From: an uncultured Fodinibius sp.
Lineage (GTDB): Bacteria > Bacteroidota > Rhodothermia > Balneolales > Balneolaceae
DNA length: 64,000 bases
Direction: 5' to 3'
NCBI GenBank assembly: GCA_913056455.1
Contig: CAJXMJ010000001.1
Location: forward strand, 682,001-746,000
Positions 1-8,216 of this stretch are shown piece after piece (position 1 is the first letter of the stretch; each line of letters opens with the position of its first letter). The position numbers and the translations under genes are program-made. The notes beneath the pieces were generated by a model. That model was not told where the DNA came from and did no database searches. It was given only the letters and a program-made list of their open reading frames with translations.

Positions 1-804
1 GAATCCTATGTAAATCGAGCGAATGATGTTCTCGGTTTTGATCTGAAACAGATCATGTTTGAAGGTCCTGAGGAAAAACTTAAACAAACAGAATTTACTC
101 AGCCTGCCATCTTTTTACATTCTATAGCATTGTATAATACACTGGATGCAACCCCTGATATGGTAGCAGGACACAGCTTAGGTGAATTTTCAGCACTTGT
201 TGCCTGTAGAGCAGTTTCTTTTGAAGATGCTCTGAAAATTGTACGTCGGCGCGGTGAGCTGATGCAAGAGGCTGGTGAAAATAATCCTGGTACCATGGCG
301 GCGGTAATAGGAATGGGCGATGAAGTTGTTGAACAAATTTGTGAGCAAGTAACAAAGGAAGTAGGAAAAGAAGTGATTGCGGCAAATTACAATTGCCCGG
401 GACAATTGGTAATTTCAGGGGATGAAGAAGCGATTGATAAAGCGGTAGCATTATTGAAAGAGGAGGGCTGCCGATTAGCAAAGAAGCTTCCTGTGAGTGG
501 AGCATTTCACTCTTCGCTGATGCAACCGGCCTATGATGGACTTAAGGAAAGTTTGGAAACGCTGGAGATCTCTAAACCGGATTGTCCAATATACAGCAAT
601 TATACTGCGGAGCCGACAACAGATCCCGAAGAAATACGATCGAATGTTTTGAATCAGTTACTGAATCCCGTACGCTGGACACAAACGCTCCAGAACATGC
701 ATGAGAATGGTGCTGACTCCTTTGTCGAAGTAGGACCCGGCAAGGTGTTGCAGGGTCTTGTGAAGCGAACCCTGGACGATGTGGAAATAAATGGTTATCA
801 ATAA
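1..804 (+). CDS. fabD: Malonyl-CoA:ACP transacylase, 5'-truncated by window edge
   Basis: Transfers the malonyl group from malonyl-CoA to acyl carrier protein, the entry step of type II fatty-acid synthesis in the cytoplasm. The reading frame is open from base 1, so the true start is outside the window; the ATG at 55 is internal. Visible motifs are the nucleophile elbow GHSLGEFSAL, the oxyanion/arginine region, the late histidine in SGAFHSSLM, and the C-terminal VGPGKVLQGL typical of the family. It is followed after 15 bp by fabG and then acpP and fabF, the classical fab order, so assignment is secure. Nothing unusual is seen in the part present. Confidence 0.95.
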   Translation, partial: ESYVNRANDVLGFDLKQIMFEGPEEKLKQTEFTQPAIFLHSIALYNTLDATPDMVAGHSLGEFSALVACRAVSFEDALKIVRRRGELMQEAGENNPGTMAAVIGMGDEVVEQICEQVTKEVGKEVIAANYNCPGQLVISGDEEAIDKAVALLKEEGCRLAKKLPVSGAFHSSLMQPAYDGLKESLETLEISKPDCPIYSNYTAEPTTDPEEIRSNVLNQLLNPVRWTQTLQNMHENGADSFVEVGPGKVLQGLVKRTLDDVEINGYQ

Positions 805-819
805 AATTATTACTTAAAG

Positions 820-1569
820 ATGAGTTTATCACTTAAAGGAAAGACAGCATTAGTAACAGGTGGGAGCCGCGGAATTGGTCGATCTATTGCGTTGACATTG
901 GCAGATTTTGGAGCTGATGTAGCAATTACTTTTGCCAGCTCTGTTGATGCGGCAAATGAAGTAAAAAAAGAAATTGAAGCCAAAGGCTGTAAGGCAAAAG
1001 CTATTCAGGCTGATGCTGTTAAACTTGAAAAGGCTGAAGAAGTAATTTCAGAACTAACAGATGACTGGGAAAAGTTGGATATTCTGGTCAATAATGCAGG
1101 TATCACTCGTGATAATCTGATTCTTCGAATGAGTGAAGAACAGTGGGATCAGGTAATTGATACCAACCTAAAAAGTATTTTTAATTACAGCAAAGCCGCT
1201 GCTAAGCCGATGATGCGCAATCGTGGCGGTTCTATCATTAATATTAGTTCCATCGTAGGACTTTCCGGTAATGCGGGGCAAAGTAATTACGCTGCTTCAA
1301 AAGCAGGAATTATTGGTTTTACAAAATCGTATGCGAAAGAATTTGCTTCCAGAAATATTCGGGCAAATGTTGTAGCCCCCGGATATATTACTACGGAAAT
1401 GACTGATGAACTGGATGAAGATATTCTTGAAGCAATCAAAGAAGAAACACCTATGGCACGTGCCGGTGATGCTGAGGAGGTCGCGAATGCAGTATTATTT
1501 TTAGCTTCAGACCTCAGTTCTTACATTACCGGGGAAACTGTTAAAGTTGATGGTGGAATGGGCATGTAA
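820..1569 (+). CDS. fabG: 3-oxoacyl-ACP reductase
   Basis: NADPH-dependent reduction of 3-oxoacyl-ACP in fatty-acid elongation. At 249 aa it has the normal length for a classical short-chain dehydrogenase. The N-terminal nucleotide-binding motif TGGSRGIGRS (about residues 14-23), the NNAG motif, the catalytic serine in INISSIVG and the YAASK catalytic pair are all present, and the C-terminus VDGGMGM is typical of FabG. It starts 15 bp after fabD with an ATG. A hairpin lies downstream before acpP. Confidence 0.96.
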   Translation: MSLSLKGKTALVTGGSRGIGRSIALTLADFGADVAITFASSVDAANEVKKEIEAKGCKAKAIQADAVKLEKAEEVISELTDDWEKLDILVNNAGITRDNLILRMSEEQWDQVIDTNLKSIFNYSKAAAKPMMRNRGGSIINISSIVGLSGNAGQSNYAASKAGIIGFTKSYAKEFASRNIRANVVAPGYITTEMTDELDEDILEAIKEETPMARAGDAEEVANAVLFLASDLSSYITGETVKVDGGMGM

Positions 1570-1599
1570 CCCATTTTTTGTTAATCAAAATTATAGCTG

Positions 1600-1625
1600 A
1601 ATACACTTTTTACATAAAGTGTATT
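1600..1625 (+). terminator. Perfect 10-bp hairpin between fabG and acpP
   Basis: AATACACTTT (1600-1609) and AAAGTGTATT (1616-1625) are exact reverse complements around a 6-nt loop, and an A/T-rich stretch follows. It could act as a partial terminator or mRNA-processing hairpin that sets acpP expression apart from fabG. The stem is A/T-rich and the U-run is weak, so full termination is doubtful. Confidence 0.45.
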
Positions 1626-1715
1626 TTATAAATTTAAATTGTATTTTCAGCCCATGCTTAACGAAAGTGGGCAGTTTTCATTAAAATTAACCCGAACATA
1701 AGTTAAATTACCGTT

Positions 1716-1955
1716 ATGTCTCAAGACGTTGAATCAAAAGTAAAATCAATTATCGTTGATAAATTAGGTGTCGATGAATCAGAAGTTACGCACGAAGCGA
1801 ACTTCACTAACGATTTAGGTGCTGATTCATTGGATACTGTTGAACTCATTATGGAGTTCGAAAAAGAATTTGATATCAGTATTCCTGATGAAGATGCAGA
1901 AAACATTGCTACAGTAGGTAATGCTGTAGAATATCTTCAGGAGAAAGTAAGCTAA
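1716..1955 (+). CDS. acpP: Acyl carrier protein
   Basis: Carries growing acyl chains on a 4'-phosphopantetheine arm. The protein is 79 aa, strongly acidic, and has the attachment motif [10 protein letters not shown] with the modified serine at about residue 39. It lies between fabG and fabF as in most bacteria. The 146-bp gap from fabG contains a hairpin and probably gives acpP separate control, consistent with the high ACP levels usually needed. Start is the ATG at 1716. Confidence 0.97.
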   Translation: MSQDVESKVKSIIVDKLGVDESEVTHEANFTNDLGADSLDTVELIMEFEKEFDISIPDEDAENIATVGNAVEYLQEKVS

Positions 1956-1981
1956 CATTCTCAAGCGCTAAATTTTTTAGC

Positions 1982-3226
1982 ATGTCTAATCGCAGAGTTG
2001 TTATTACCGGAATCGGTGCCCTTACCCCTGTAGGTAAGACGGCACCAGATTTCTGGAATGGGTTAATATCGGGTAAGAGTGGAGCTCAACCTATTGAGCA
2101 CTTTGACACTTCTGACTTTCCGACCAAATTTGCCGCACAAATAGAAGACTACGATGAACTGGATTACTTCGAACGCAAAGAAGCGCGTCGCTTGGATAAA
2201 GTTTGCCAGTATGCGTTGATTGCAGCCGATGAAGCAATTCAGGATACTGGTCTCGATTTGGATAAAATTAATAAAGATGATGTGGCCGTAATTGTTGGAA
2301 CGGGAATAGGAGGCATGAATACCTTCTATGAGCAGTCCATTTCATTTCATGAACATGGGCCCCGGGGAGTATCTCCATTTTTTATTCCGAAGTTAATACC
2401 CGATATGGTAGCGGGACAAATCTCTATTAAATATGGATTTAAAGGTCCTAATTTTTGTGCTGTATCAGCATGTGCTACCGGTTCTCACAATATTGCTCTG
2501 GCTTACGATTCTATTAAAAACGGGCAAAGTGACATGGCTGTATCTGGTGGTTCTGAAGCCCCTGTATCACGTATTGGTGTAGCGGGCTTTAACTCCATGA
2601 AAGCGATGTCCACCCGTAATGATGATCCGGATTCTGCCTCTCGACCTTTCGATAAGAATCGAGATGGTTTTGTATTGGGAGAAGGATCAGGGATTCTATT
2701 TCTGGAGGAGTATGAACATGCAAAAGAGCGTGGTGCACAAATATACGGAGAAATTGTTGGGTATGGCTTTTCTGCTGATGCTCACCATATTACCGCTCCT
2801 GATCCCGATGGTGAAGGAGTAATTTTAGCTCTTAATAGAGCACTTGACTCTGCAGGCATTTCGACTGAAGATGTTGATCATATAAATATGCATGGTACGT
2901 CTACGCCGCTTGGTGATATTGCGGAGACAAACTCTATTAAAAAGGTATTCGGTGATCATGCGTATGAAATTAATCACAATTCTACGAAGTCGATGACAGG
3001 GCATGCCCTTGGTGCTGCCGGTGCAATTGAAGCGTTAGCCACCTTGCTTTCGACTTATCACGGAATGATTCCGCCAACTATTAATTTCGAAACACCCGAT
3101 CCCGAGTGTGATCTTAATTATACTTTCAATGAGGCAGAAGTACGAGACGTGCAATATGCTTTAAATAATGCATTTGGCTTTGGCGGCCATAATACTACAC
3201 TCGTATTTAAAAAGTTTGAAGAATAG
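1982..3226 (+). CDS. fabF: 3-oxoacyl-ACP synthase II
   Basis: Condenses acyl-ACP with malonyl-ACP. The 414-aa protein shows the full KAS II signature: active-site cysteine in SACATGSHN, the first catalytic histidine in HGTSTPLGD and the second in SMTGHALGAAGA. It begins 26 bp after acpP and ends 6 bp before rnc, so the three are probably co-transcribed. Length and motifs are regular for FabF. Confidence 0.96.
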   Translation: MSNRRVVITGIGALTPVGKTAPDFWNGLISGKSGAQPIEHFDTSDFPTKFAAQIEDYDELDYFERKEARRLDKVCQYALIAADEAIQDTGLDLDKINKDDVAVIVGTGIGGMNTFYEQSISFHEHGPRGVSPFFIPKLIPDMVAGQISIKYGFKGPNFCAVSACATGSHNIALAYDSIKNGQSDMAVSGGSEAPVSRIGVAGFNSMKAMSTRNDDPDSASRPFDKNRDGFVLGEGSGILFLEEYEHAKERGAQIYGEIVGYGFSADAHHITAPDPDGEGVILALNRALDSAGISTEDVDHINMHGTSTPLGDIAETNSIKKVFGDHAYEINHNSTKSMTGHALGAAGAIEALATLLSTYHGMIPPTINFETPDPECDLNYTFNEAEVRDVQYALNNAFGFGGHNTTLVFKKFEE

Positions 3227-3232
3227 TCATTA

Positions 3233-3979
3233 ATGTTTGACAAACTCAGGTCATATTTTCAAACAGAAGAAGATTTACCGCCTGAGCAGGAAGAACGGAT
3301 AGATAAGCTTGAAGGGATTATCGGCACTTCTATTGATAATCCCTTTATTTATATCCGTGCATTGCGTCATCGGTCTACATTAGCGGACGAAAATTTTTCA
3401 TCCATTGACTCATATGAACGACTCGAATTTTTGGGTGATGCCGTTCTTGATTTGATCGTTACAGAAATCATTTTTGATCTCTTTCCCAATAAAAACGAGG
3501 GTTTTCTAACAAAATTACGAGCTAAGCTTGTGAAAGGGAACACCCTGGCAATGTATGCTGAAAAGCTGGAACTTAATAATCTAATGTTATTGGGAGAAAG
3601 GGTGCGTGGACAAGGCATTGAAGAGTCTAAAAGTGTTTTATCCGATCTTTTTGAAGCACTTGTTGGTGCATTGTATCTTGATCGTGGATATGAGCCTGCC
3701 TCAAAATTTGTGCGGAATGTTATTGAGCAATACGTCGATTTTGATCAAATCGTAAATACGCTGGATAACTACAAGAGTTTGCTGCTTGAGTTTGCCCAAG
3801 CTGAGCAAATGAAAATTCCTACCTATACTGTTATCTCGGAAGAAGGACCGGGACACAATAAGACTTTCGGTGTGGAAGTTTACGTTGATGAAAAACCTAT
3901 GGCTCAGGGTAAAGGCAAAAGTAAAAAAGAAGCGGAACAGCAGGCTGCTCGTAAAGCTTTGAAGATGCTTCAGCAGTAG
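3233..3979 (+). CDS. rnc: Ribonuclease III
   Basis: Endonuclease for double-stranded RNA, used in rRNA and mRNA processing. The signature ERLEFLGDAVLDL with metal-binding acidic residues is at about residues 62-74, and a second acidic patch (SDLFEALVGALYLD) follows. A double-stranded RNA-binding domain occupies roughly residues 175-247, ending in KSKKEAEQQAARKAL. The gene follows fabF by 6 bp, a common arrangement. No obvious terminator follows before the next gene. Confidence 0.95.
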   Translation: MFDKLRSYFQTEEDLPPEQEERIDKLEGIIGTSIDNPFIYIRALRHRSTLADENFSSIDSYERLEFLGDAVLDLIVTEIIFDLFPNKNEGFLTKLRAKLVKGNTLAMYAEKLELNNLMLLGERVRGQGIEESKSVLSDLFEALVGALYLDRGYEPASKFVRNVIEQYVDFDQIVNTLDNYKSLLLEFAQAEQMKIPTYTVISEEGPGHNKTFGVEVYVDEKPMAQGKGKSKKEAEQQAARKALKMLQQ

Positions 3980-4274
3980 GCCAGTTTAACTTTTCTGATT
4001 TTATTTACAGAAACGGGATAATTACTATCTTGATAGGCGCTCCACTATTTTGGGATAATAAAATCACACACTAATTACGCAATAAATAGAGGATTCCCCC
4101 ACAAAAGTATTAGGAAAATTTAACTGGGATTGGGAGAAAATAATAATAGATTTTTAATTACCTAATTAAAAATAGGGTTAGGTTATTAAAGTATTCAAGT
4201 TGGCTGTTTCAGTTAAAATATAAATAAACTGGATTTGAATTAAATAATGTAGTTAAAGAGAGGGGTAATGTATT
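3980..4274. other. Intergenic region upstream of the sigma-54 activator gene
   Basis: About 295 bp of A/T-rich DNA. I see no sigma-54 promoter. A TTACGCA sequence at 4075-4081 equals one half of the dyad found ahead of the glycan operons (as in the 37761 site), which might hint at autoregulation, but a single 7-mer is weak evidence. Confidence 0.4.
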
Positions 4275-5315
4275 ATGGAGGAGAATTCGTTAAGTGATAA
4301 TAGTATGAGTAAGAGTAATAAGAAGGGGACTAAGAAACCCGTTTTTATTACACAAAATCCTATCATGAAAGAGTTATTGGCTAAGGTAATGCTTGTAGCC
4401 AAGACCAAGGCAACTCTGCTAATAACAGGAGAAAATGGCACCGGCAAGGAAGTGTTAGCACAATTAGTTCACTATCACAGTAATAGAAGTCAGAATCAAT
4501 TAGTTGCTATAAACTGTGGGGCTATCCCATCAGAGCTTGTTGAAAGTGAGTTGTTTGGCCATGAGAAAGGAGCATTTACAGGGGCACATGCCAGAAAAGA
4601 AGGATGTTTCGAAATGGCACATAAAAGCACACTCTTTTTAGATGAAATTGGAGAAATGCCAAAGTCGGTACAGGTAAAGTTGTTACGTGCTGTTGAGTTG
4701 GGGGCTTTTAGACGTGTTGGCGGCAAAGAAGAAGTTGAAGTTGATATTAGTTTAATTTCGGCAACGAATAAAGTTCTATTTGACCAAGTGCAATCCGGAA
4801 GTTTCAGGGAAGATCTTTTTTATCGATTGAATGTTATTGAATTATACGTGCCACCACTCAGACATCGCAAAGAAGATATTCCGTTGTTAGTAGAATTTTA
4901 CAAAAATCATTTTGTAGAAGCCTATGGCATAGAAGGTATTGTGTTTTCTGATGAAATTATGGAAATGTTTTTATCGTACGATTGGCCTGGCAATGTACGC
5001 GAGTTAAAAAATATTGTTGAGCGTAGCGTGGTACTTTCTGACGGTGGAGAAATTACACCTGATGTTATCCCGTCACGTATCAACCGTGGAGAAAAAATTT
5101 ATCCAGTACAAGGCAATTCTAATGATAAGTTTATTCAAATTTCTATTGGAACCAGTATAGAAGAAATTGAACGAAGAGTCATTAATCAAACACTTTACTC
5201 TGTAGACAATAATAAAACGGAGGCAGCGAAAATTTTGGGGTTCACAAGAAAAACGCTGCACAACAAATTAACAAAGTATGAGGCCGAAAAAGGAGAACAG
5301 AACGGGACTTCTTGA
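4275..5315 (+). CDS. Sigma-54 enhancer-binding protein without sensor domain
   Basis: AAA+ transcription activator that remodels sigma-54 RNA polymerase, with a C-terminal Fis-type DNA-binding helix-turn-helix. All catalytic parts are intact: Walker A GENGTGKE, sigma-54-contact loop GAFTGA, Walker B LFLDEIGEM, arginine fingers in FREDLFYRLN, sensor II in WPGNVREL, and the recognition region KTEAAKILGFTRKTLHNKL. Only about 25 residues precede the ATPase domain, so there is no receiver, GAF or PAS domain; control must come from another protein or from its expression level. A degenerate paralogue is convergent to it. Ten sigma-54 promoters with a shared upstream dyad in this window make it the best candidate regulator of the glycan locus. 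That link is inference. Confidence 0.9.
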   Translation: MEENSLSDNSMSKSNKKGTKKPVFITQNPIMKELLAKVMLVAKTKATLLITGENGTGKEVLAQLVHYHSNRSQNQLVAINCGAIPSELVESELFGHEKGAFTGAHARKEGCFEMAHKSTLFLDEIGEMPKSVQVKLLRAVELGAFRRVGGKEEVEVDISLISATNKVLFDQVQSGSFREDLFYRLNVIELYVPPLRHRKEDIPLLVEFYKNHFVEAYGIEGIVFSDEIMEMFLSYDWPGNVRELKNIVERSVVLSDGGEITPDVIPSRINRGEKIYPVQGNSNDKFIQISIGTSIEEIERRVINQTLYSVDNNKTEAAKILGFTRKTLHNKLTKYEAEKGEQNGTS

Positions 5316-5345
5316 TCTATCTAATAAATAAAGATTAACACAAAG

Positions 5346-5367
5346 CTCCATTTTGTATTTTATGGAG
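5346..5367. terminator. Short hairpin between convergent regulator genes
   Basis: CTCCAT (5346-5351) and ATGGAG (5362-5367) can pair around a T-rich loop, in the gap between the two convergent regulator genes. Six base pairs only, so it is a weak candidate for a shared terminator. Confidence 0.25.
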
Positions 5368-5401
5368 TTCATGCACCCTACCAAAAAGAAAGCAACAGGC
5401 A

Positions 5402-6256
5402 TTACAAATCTTTATTATTACTTATCTTATAGGGAAGATTCCAGTTCATGGTAAAAGGCAGGTGCTCTGATTTTATCGTTTGGCCGAATGATAGTATAGC
5501 CCCCTGCAAAATAGCATTATTAAGTTGGCGAATATTACCGGGCCAGCTATAATTGATGCAATTATATAGTGCCTGAGGCGATATCGTTAATTTTCGATAG
5601 TTGGTGTTTTGCTCTTTTAATTCATTTAAAAAGTTATTTATTAAGATAGGTATATCTTCTTTACGTTCCCGAAGAGGAGGTAGCATGATGACTACAGGAT
5701 CTAACTGAACAAGCAGTGATTCCCATATCGATGAATTGATCAGGTTATGATATGATTCCTGATTAAAAGAAAGAACAAGTCTGGGACTTAATGATTTATC
5801 AAATCGATATAGTTGGTTAATCCCTTTCTTTATAGATGCGACAATATTGAGCTTATACTTTTGATCTAATTCTGAGAATTGATCCAGATATAAGGTTCCT
5901 CCTTTTGTTAGTTCTAAGGCTTCATACTTTAATGTAAGTTGGTTTTCCTCAAAGTTGAGATGTCCCCAAAAGATGTCTTGATATACATTTTCATTGACAT
6001 CTACACAATAGAATGAGTAAAAAGGTTTGTTAGAGCGGTTACTATGTTGATGAATTATTTGTGCAATTTTTTTCTTACCGGAACCGATTTCTCCAACGAT
6101 GAATACATTTGAATCCAGCTTAGCTAATTGTAGCACCTTGTGATAAATATCTTGCATAAGAGCGCTGTCAAATGACTTTTCTATTTCTTTTAGAAGTGTA
6201 TCCTTGGTTTCTATAGTACTTTTTGAGTCAATCATGGTATAAAAATATAGATGCAT
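5402..6256 (-). CDS. Degenerate sigma-54 activator paralogue (pseudo-ATPase, no HTH)
   Basis: The protein aligns over its whole length to a sigma-54 AAA+ domain: Walker A GEIGSGKKK, PPLRERKEDIPILI, and WPGNIRQLNN are plain. Yet every functional element that normally couples ATP hydrolysis to sigma-54 is altered. The GAFTGA loop is replaced by unrelated residues (around GHLNFEENQL), Walker B reads LYLDQF with glutamine instead of the catalytic glutamate, and the arginine-finger segment FREDLFYRLN is replaced by IWESLLVQLD. The C-terminal Fis helix-turn-helix is absent (284 aa in total). The open frame is intact, so it is not a plain pseudogene. It may join or inhibit hexamers of the active EBP encoded next door; this role is inferred. 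A second possible start is the ATG at 6235. Confidence 0.75.
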   Translation of the reverse strand: MHLYFYTMIDSKSTIETKDTLLKEIEKSFDSALMQDIYHKVLQLAKLDSNVFIVGEIGSGKKKIAQIIHQHSNRSNKPFYSFYCVDVNENVYQDIFWGHLNFEENQLTLKYEALELTKGGTLYLDQFSELDQKYKLNIVASIKKGINQLYRFDKSLSPRLVLSFNQESYHNLINSSIWESLLVQLDPVVIMLPPLRERKEDIPILINNFLNELKEQNTNYRKLTISPQALYNCINYSWPGNIRQLNNAILQGAILSFGQTIKSEHLPFTMNWNLPYKISNNKDL

Positions 6257-6796
6257 ATATTACAACTCACGTATAAAGACCTTTTGATGAATCCTACATT
6301 CAAAATTCTGATGAGTTAATCTTTTGCATTATGTTTGAGTCCTTCTCTTTTACTTAGGTACAACAAATGTGCCAATCTCTACTATGCTGTAAGAGAGCAT
6401 GTAGTTCTTAATTACTGTGGGTGAGTAGAGTCATTGTTAGAGTACTTGATGGACTTACTTGGGTATTAATTTCATAGAACCTTTCAAAATAAGTGTAATA
6501 TAGATTCACAATTTTATTGCCTGGCTAATCTTAAGATACCCCTCCTTTTATAATAGGTCTGTATTAGTATTTAAGCAGAAAAGGGAATAATTCGTAGCCC
6601 TTTTCTTTAAAACAGGGGGTATGGAACTTTTAAATATGATTATAACGGGTCATTCCAGTTTAGATGCAGTCCCTTTTATAATTTGGCGCGTTTGTTGCTT
6701 ACCAAATAGACAAGCAGTTTTAAAAGTTGGTGCAGTTGTTCCTTCAATAGGAGAAGGAACGTACGCTATCTAATATAGATCTTAAGAAGGTAATCA
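6257..6796. promoter_or_regulatory. 540-bp intergenic region with regulatory sites
   Basis: Lies between the divergent degenerate regulator and the glycosyltransferase gene. It contains the sigma-54 promoter at 6684-6699. Possible degenerate activator sites are TGAGTAG (6422-6428) and TGGGTATTAATTTCATA (6460-6476), but these match the dyad poorly. No open frame of interest is seen. Confidence 0.4.
6684..6699 (+). promoter_or_regulatory. Sigma-54 promoter ahead of glycosyltransferase 6797
   Basis: TGGCGCGTTTGTTGCT: the -24 GG and -12 GC are exactly 10 nt apart, and the -12 element TTGC is a consensus match. Predicted transcript start near 6709, giving a leader of about 90 nt. Confidence 0.75.
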
Positions 6797-8047
6797 ATGA
6801 TTTTTGTCGAGGTACTTAATTATTCCTTCGTATTTATGACAGGGGGACTTATCAGTTATTATTTACTTATTAGCCTATCAGCTTTAAAGAGAGATGATAA
6901 TATTGATTATACAGCCGGTAAAATTCGGAAATTTGCAGTTATCGTATTTTCTCATGAGAAGAAACAGCTTTTATCAAGCTTGTTATATAGTGTATCTGGG
7001 TTAGTTTATCTTAAAAATAAGTATGATGTAATAGTCATCGCTGATAGTTATGCTAATGATATTGTTCAGACTGCAGAAAAAATGGGAGCAAAAGTTATGG
7101 TTCCTCCAATTGGTACACGGAAAAGGCACAAAAAGAACATTTTGCCTTGGGCATTTGAAAGTATTTTACAAGAAAATAAATCTTATGACGCCTTTGTTTT
7201 ATTTGATTCTGACGGACTGGTATCTGGTAACTACTTGGAGGTTATGAACTATTACCTGGAGCAGGGAAATGAGGTTGTACAGTGTAGCTATAGCAATTTG
7301 TATAGCCCTAAAAACTGGGTTGATAAAATTTCTGAGGTGAATTTTATAATTGACCGGGTTGTGTATCCAAGAGGACGAAAAGTACTGGGTTTTGGAACAG
7401 CTTTACAGAGTAATGGCATATGTTTTTCTACTGCTTTATTACGTGAAATACCCTGGAAAATAGATAAGCAGTCAAATATTACTGAGTATGGATTAGATTT
7501 AAAATTAGATGGAATTGATATTGCGTTTGCTTCAAGCGCAGTTGTTTTCACCAAAATCTCTACAACATATAGTGGTAAAGGTGAAAACAATTATTTCTCT
7601 AATCCCAATGCAGGTCACTTTCATTTGATAAGAAAATATATATCCCGATTTCTACGTGGAAGGGTAAATAGAAACTCTGTTAAGTATATTGATTTGTTAT
7701 TTGGATTAATTATTCCTCAATTTTCCAACCTTGTGCTCTTTGTTATATCTATGGCGATTATAGATGGCATGTTATGGGGGGTAGGATGGATATCATTATC
7801 AGCATTATTACTTTGGATATTACTGATTGGTATTGTGTTGATAAATGTTTCAGTAGCATTAATAGTTGCGGGGGGGAAGCAGAAATTTCTAAAACAGATC
7901 ATGATGTATATACCGGTCAATATTTATATAAAAGTAAAGAGATTTTTTCAGCGGAATGGCAAAAATGAGAAATCAATTGTAGCGCCTGATGATGGGAATG
8001 ATAAATATGTTACAGTTTCGGACGATAACCAGCCGGTGCAACAATAG
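6797..8047 (+). CDS. Membrane-bound family 2 glycosyltransferase
   Basis: Likely a processive or single-addition GT-A glycosyltransferase at the inner membrane. One hydrophobic segment is near the N-terminus and two or three lie in the region of residues 300-375. The GT domain shows VIVIADS, the DxD-type metal motif FDSDG near residue 137, and TEYGLD as the TED-like acceptor/base motif. The hydrophilic tail after residue 385 is rich in Asp, Lys and Asn. It stands alone behind a sigma-54 promoter, convergent to dnaB, away from the main locus but probably in the same regulon. The substrate cannot be told from sequence. Confidence 0.8.
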   Translation: MIFVEVLNYSFVFMTGGLISYYLLISLSALKRDDNIDYTAGKIRKFAVIVFSHEKKQLLSSLLYSVSGLVYLKNKYDVIVIADSYANDIVQTAEKMGAKVMVPPIGTRKRHKKNILPWAFESILQENKSYDAFVLFDSDGLVSGNYLEVMNYYLEQGNEVVQCSYSNLYSPKNWVDKISEVNFIIDRVVYPRGRKVLGFGTALQSNGICFSTALLREIPWKIDKQSNITEYGLDLKLDGIDIAFASSAVVFTKISTTYSGKGENNYFSNPNAGHFHLIRKYISRFLRGRVNRNSVKYIDLLFGLIIPQFSNLVLFVISMAIIDGMLWGVGWISLSALLLWILLIGIVLINVSVALIVAGGKQKFLKQIMMYIPVNIYIKVKRFFQRNGKNEKSIVAPDDGNDKYVTVSDDNQPVQQ

Positions 8048-8216
8048 TATAAAGTCCTATATGATACAGCAATTCATTAAGAAAATATGGCCTGAGTCAA
8101 TATTAGAGACATAATAATGAAAAATATTGCAAGGAAATGTAATTGAAGCCAAAAGGCTCCATCAAGAGAGATGCACTAGCGCAGAATAGAGAAGAAAGAC
8201 AGAAGTAAAATAGTTA

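Noticed and set aside
5402-6256. Plain pseudogene call for the degenerate EBP
   Set aside because: The frame is intact over 284 codons and losses are concentrated at catalytic and contact motifs, not random.
6728-6743. TTGGTGCAGTTGTTCC as a second sigma-54 promoter ahead of 6797
   Set aside because: The -12 dinucleotide is CC; the site at 6684 is a much better match.
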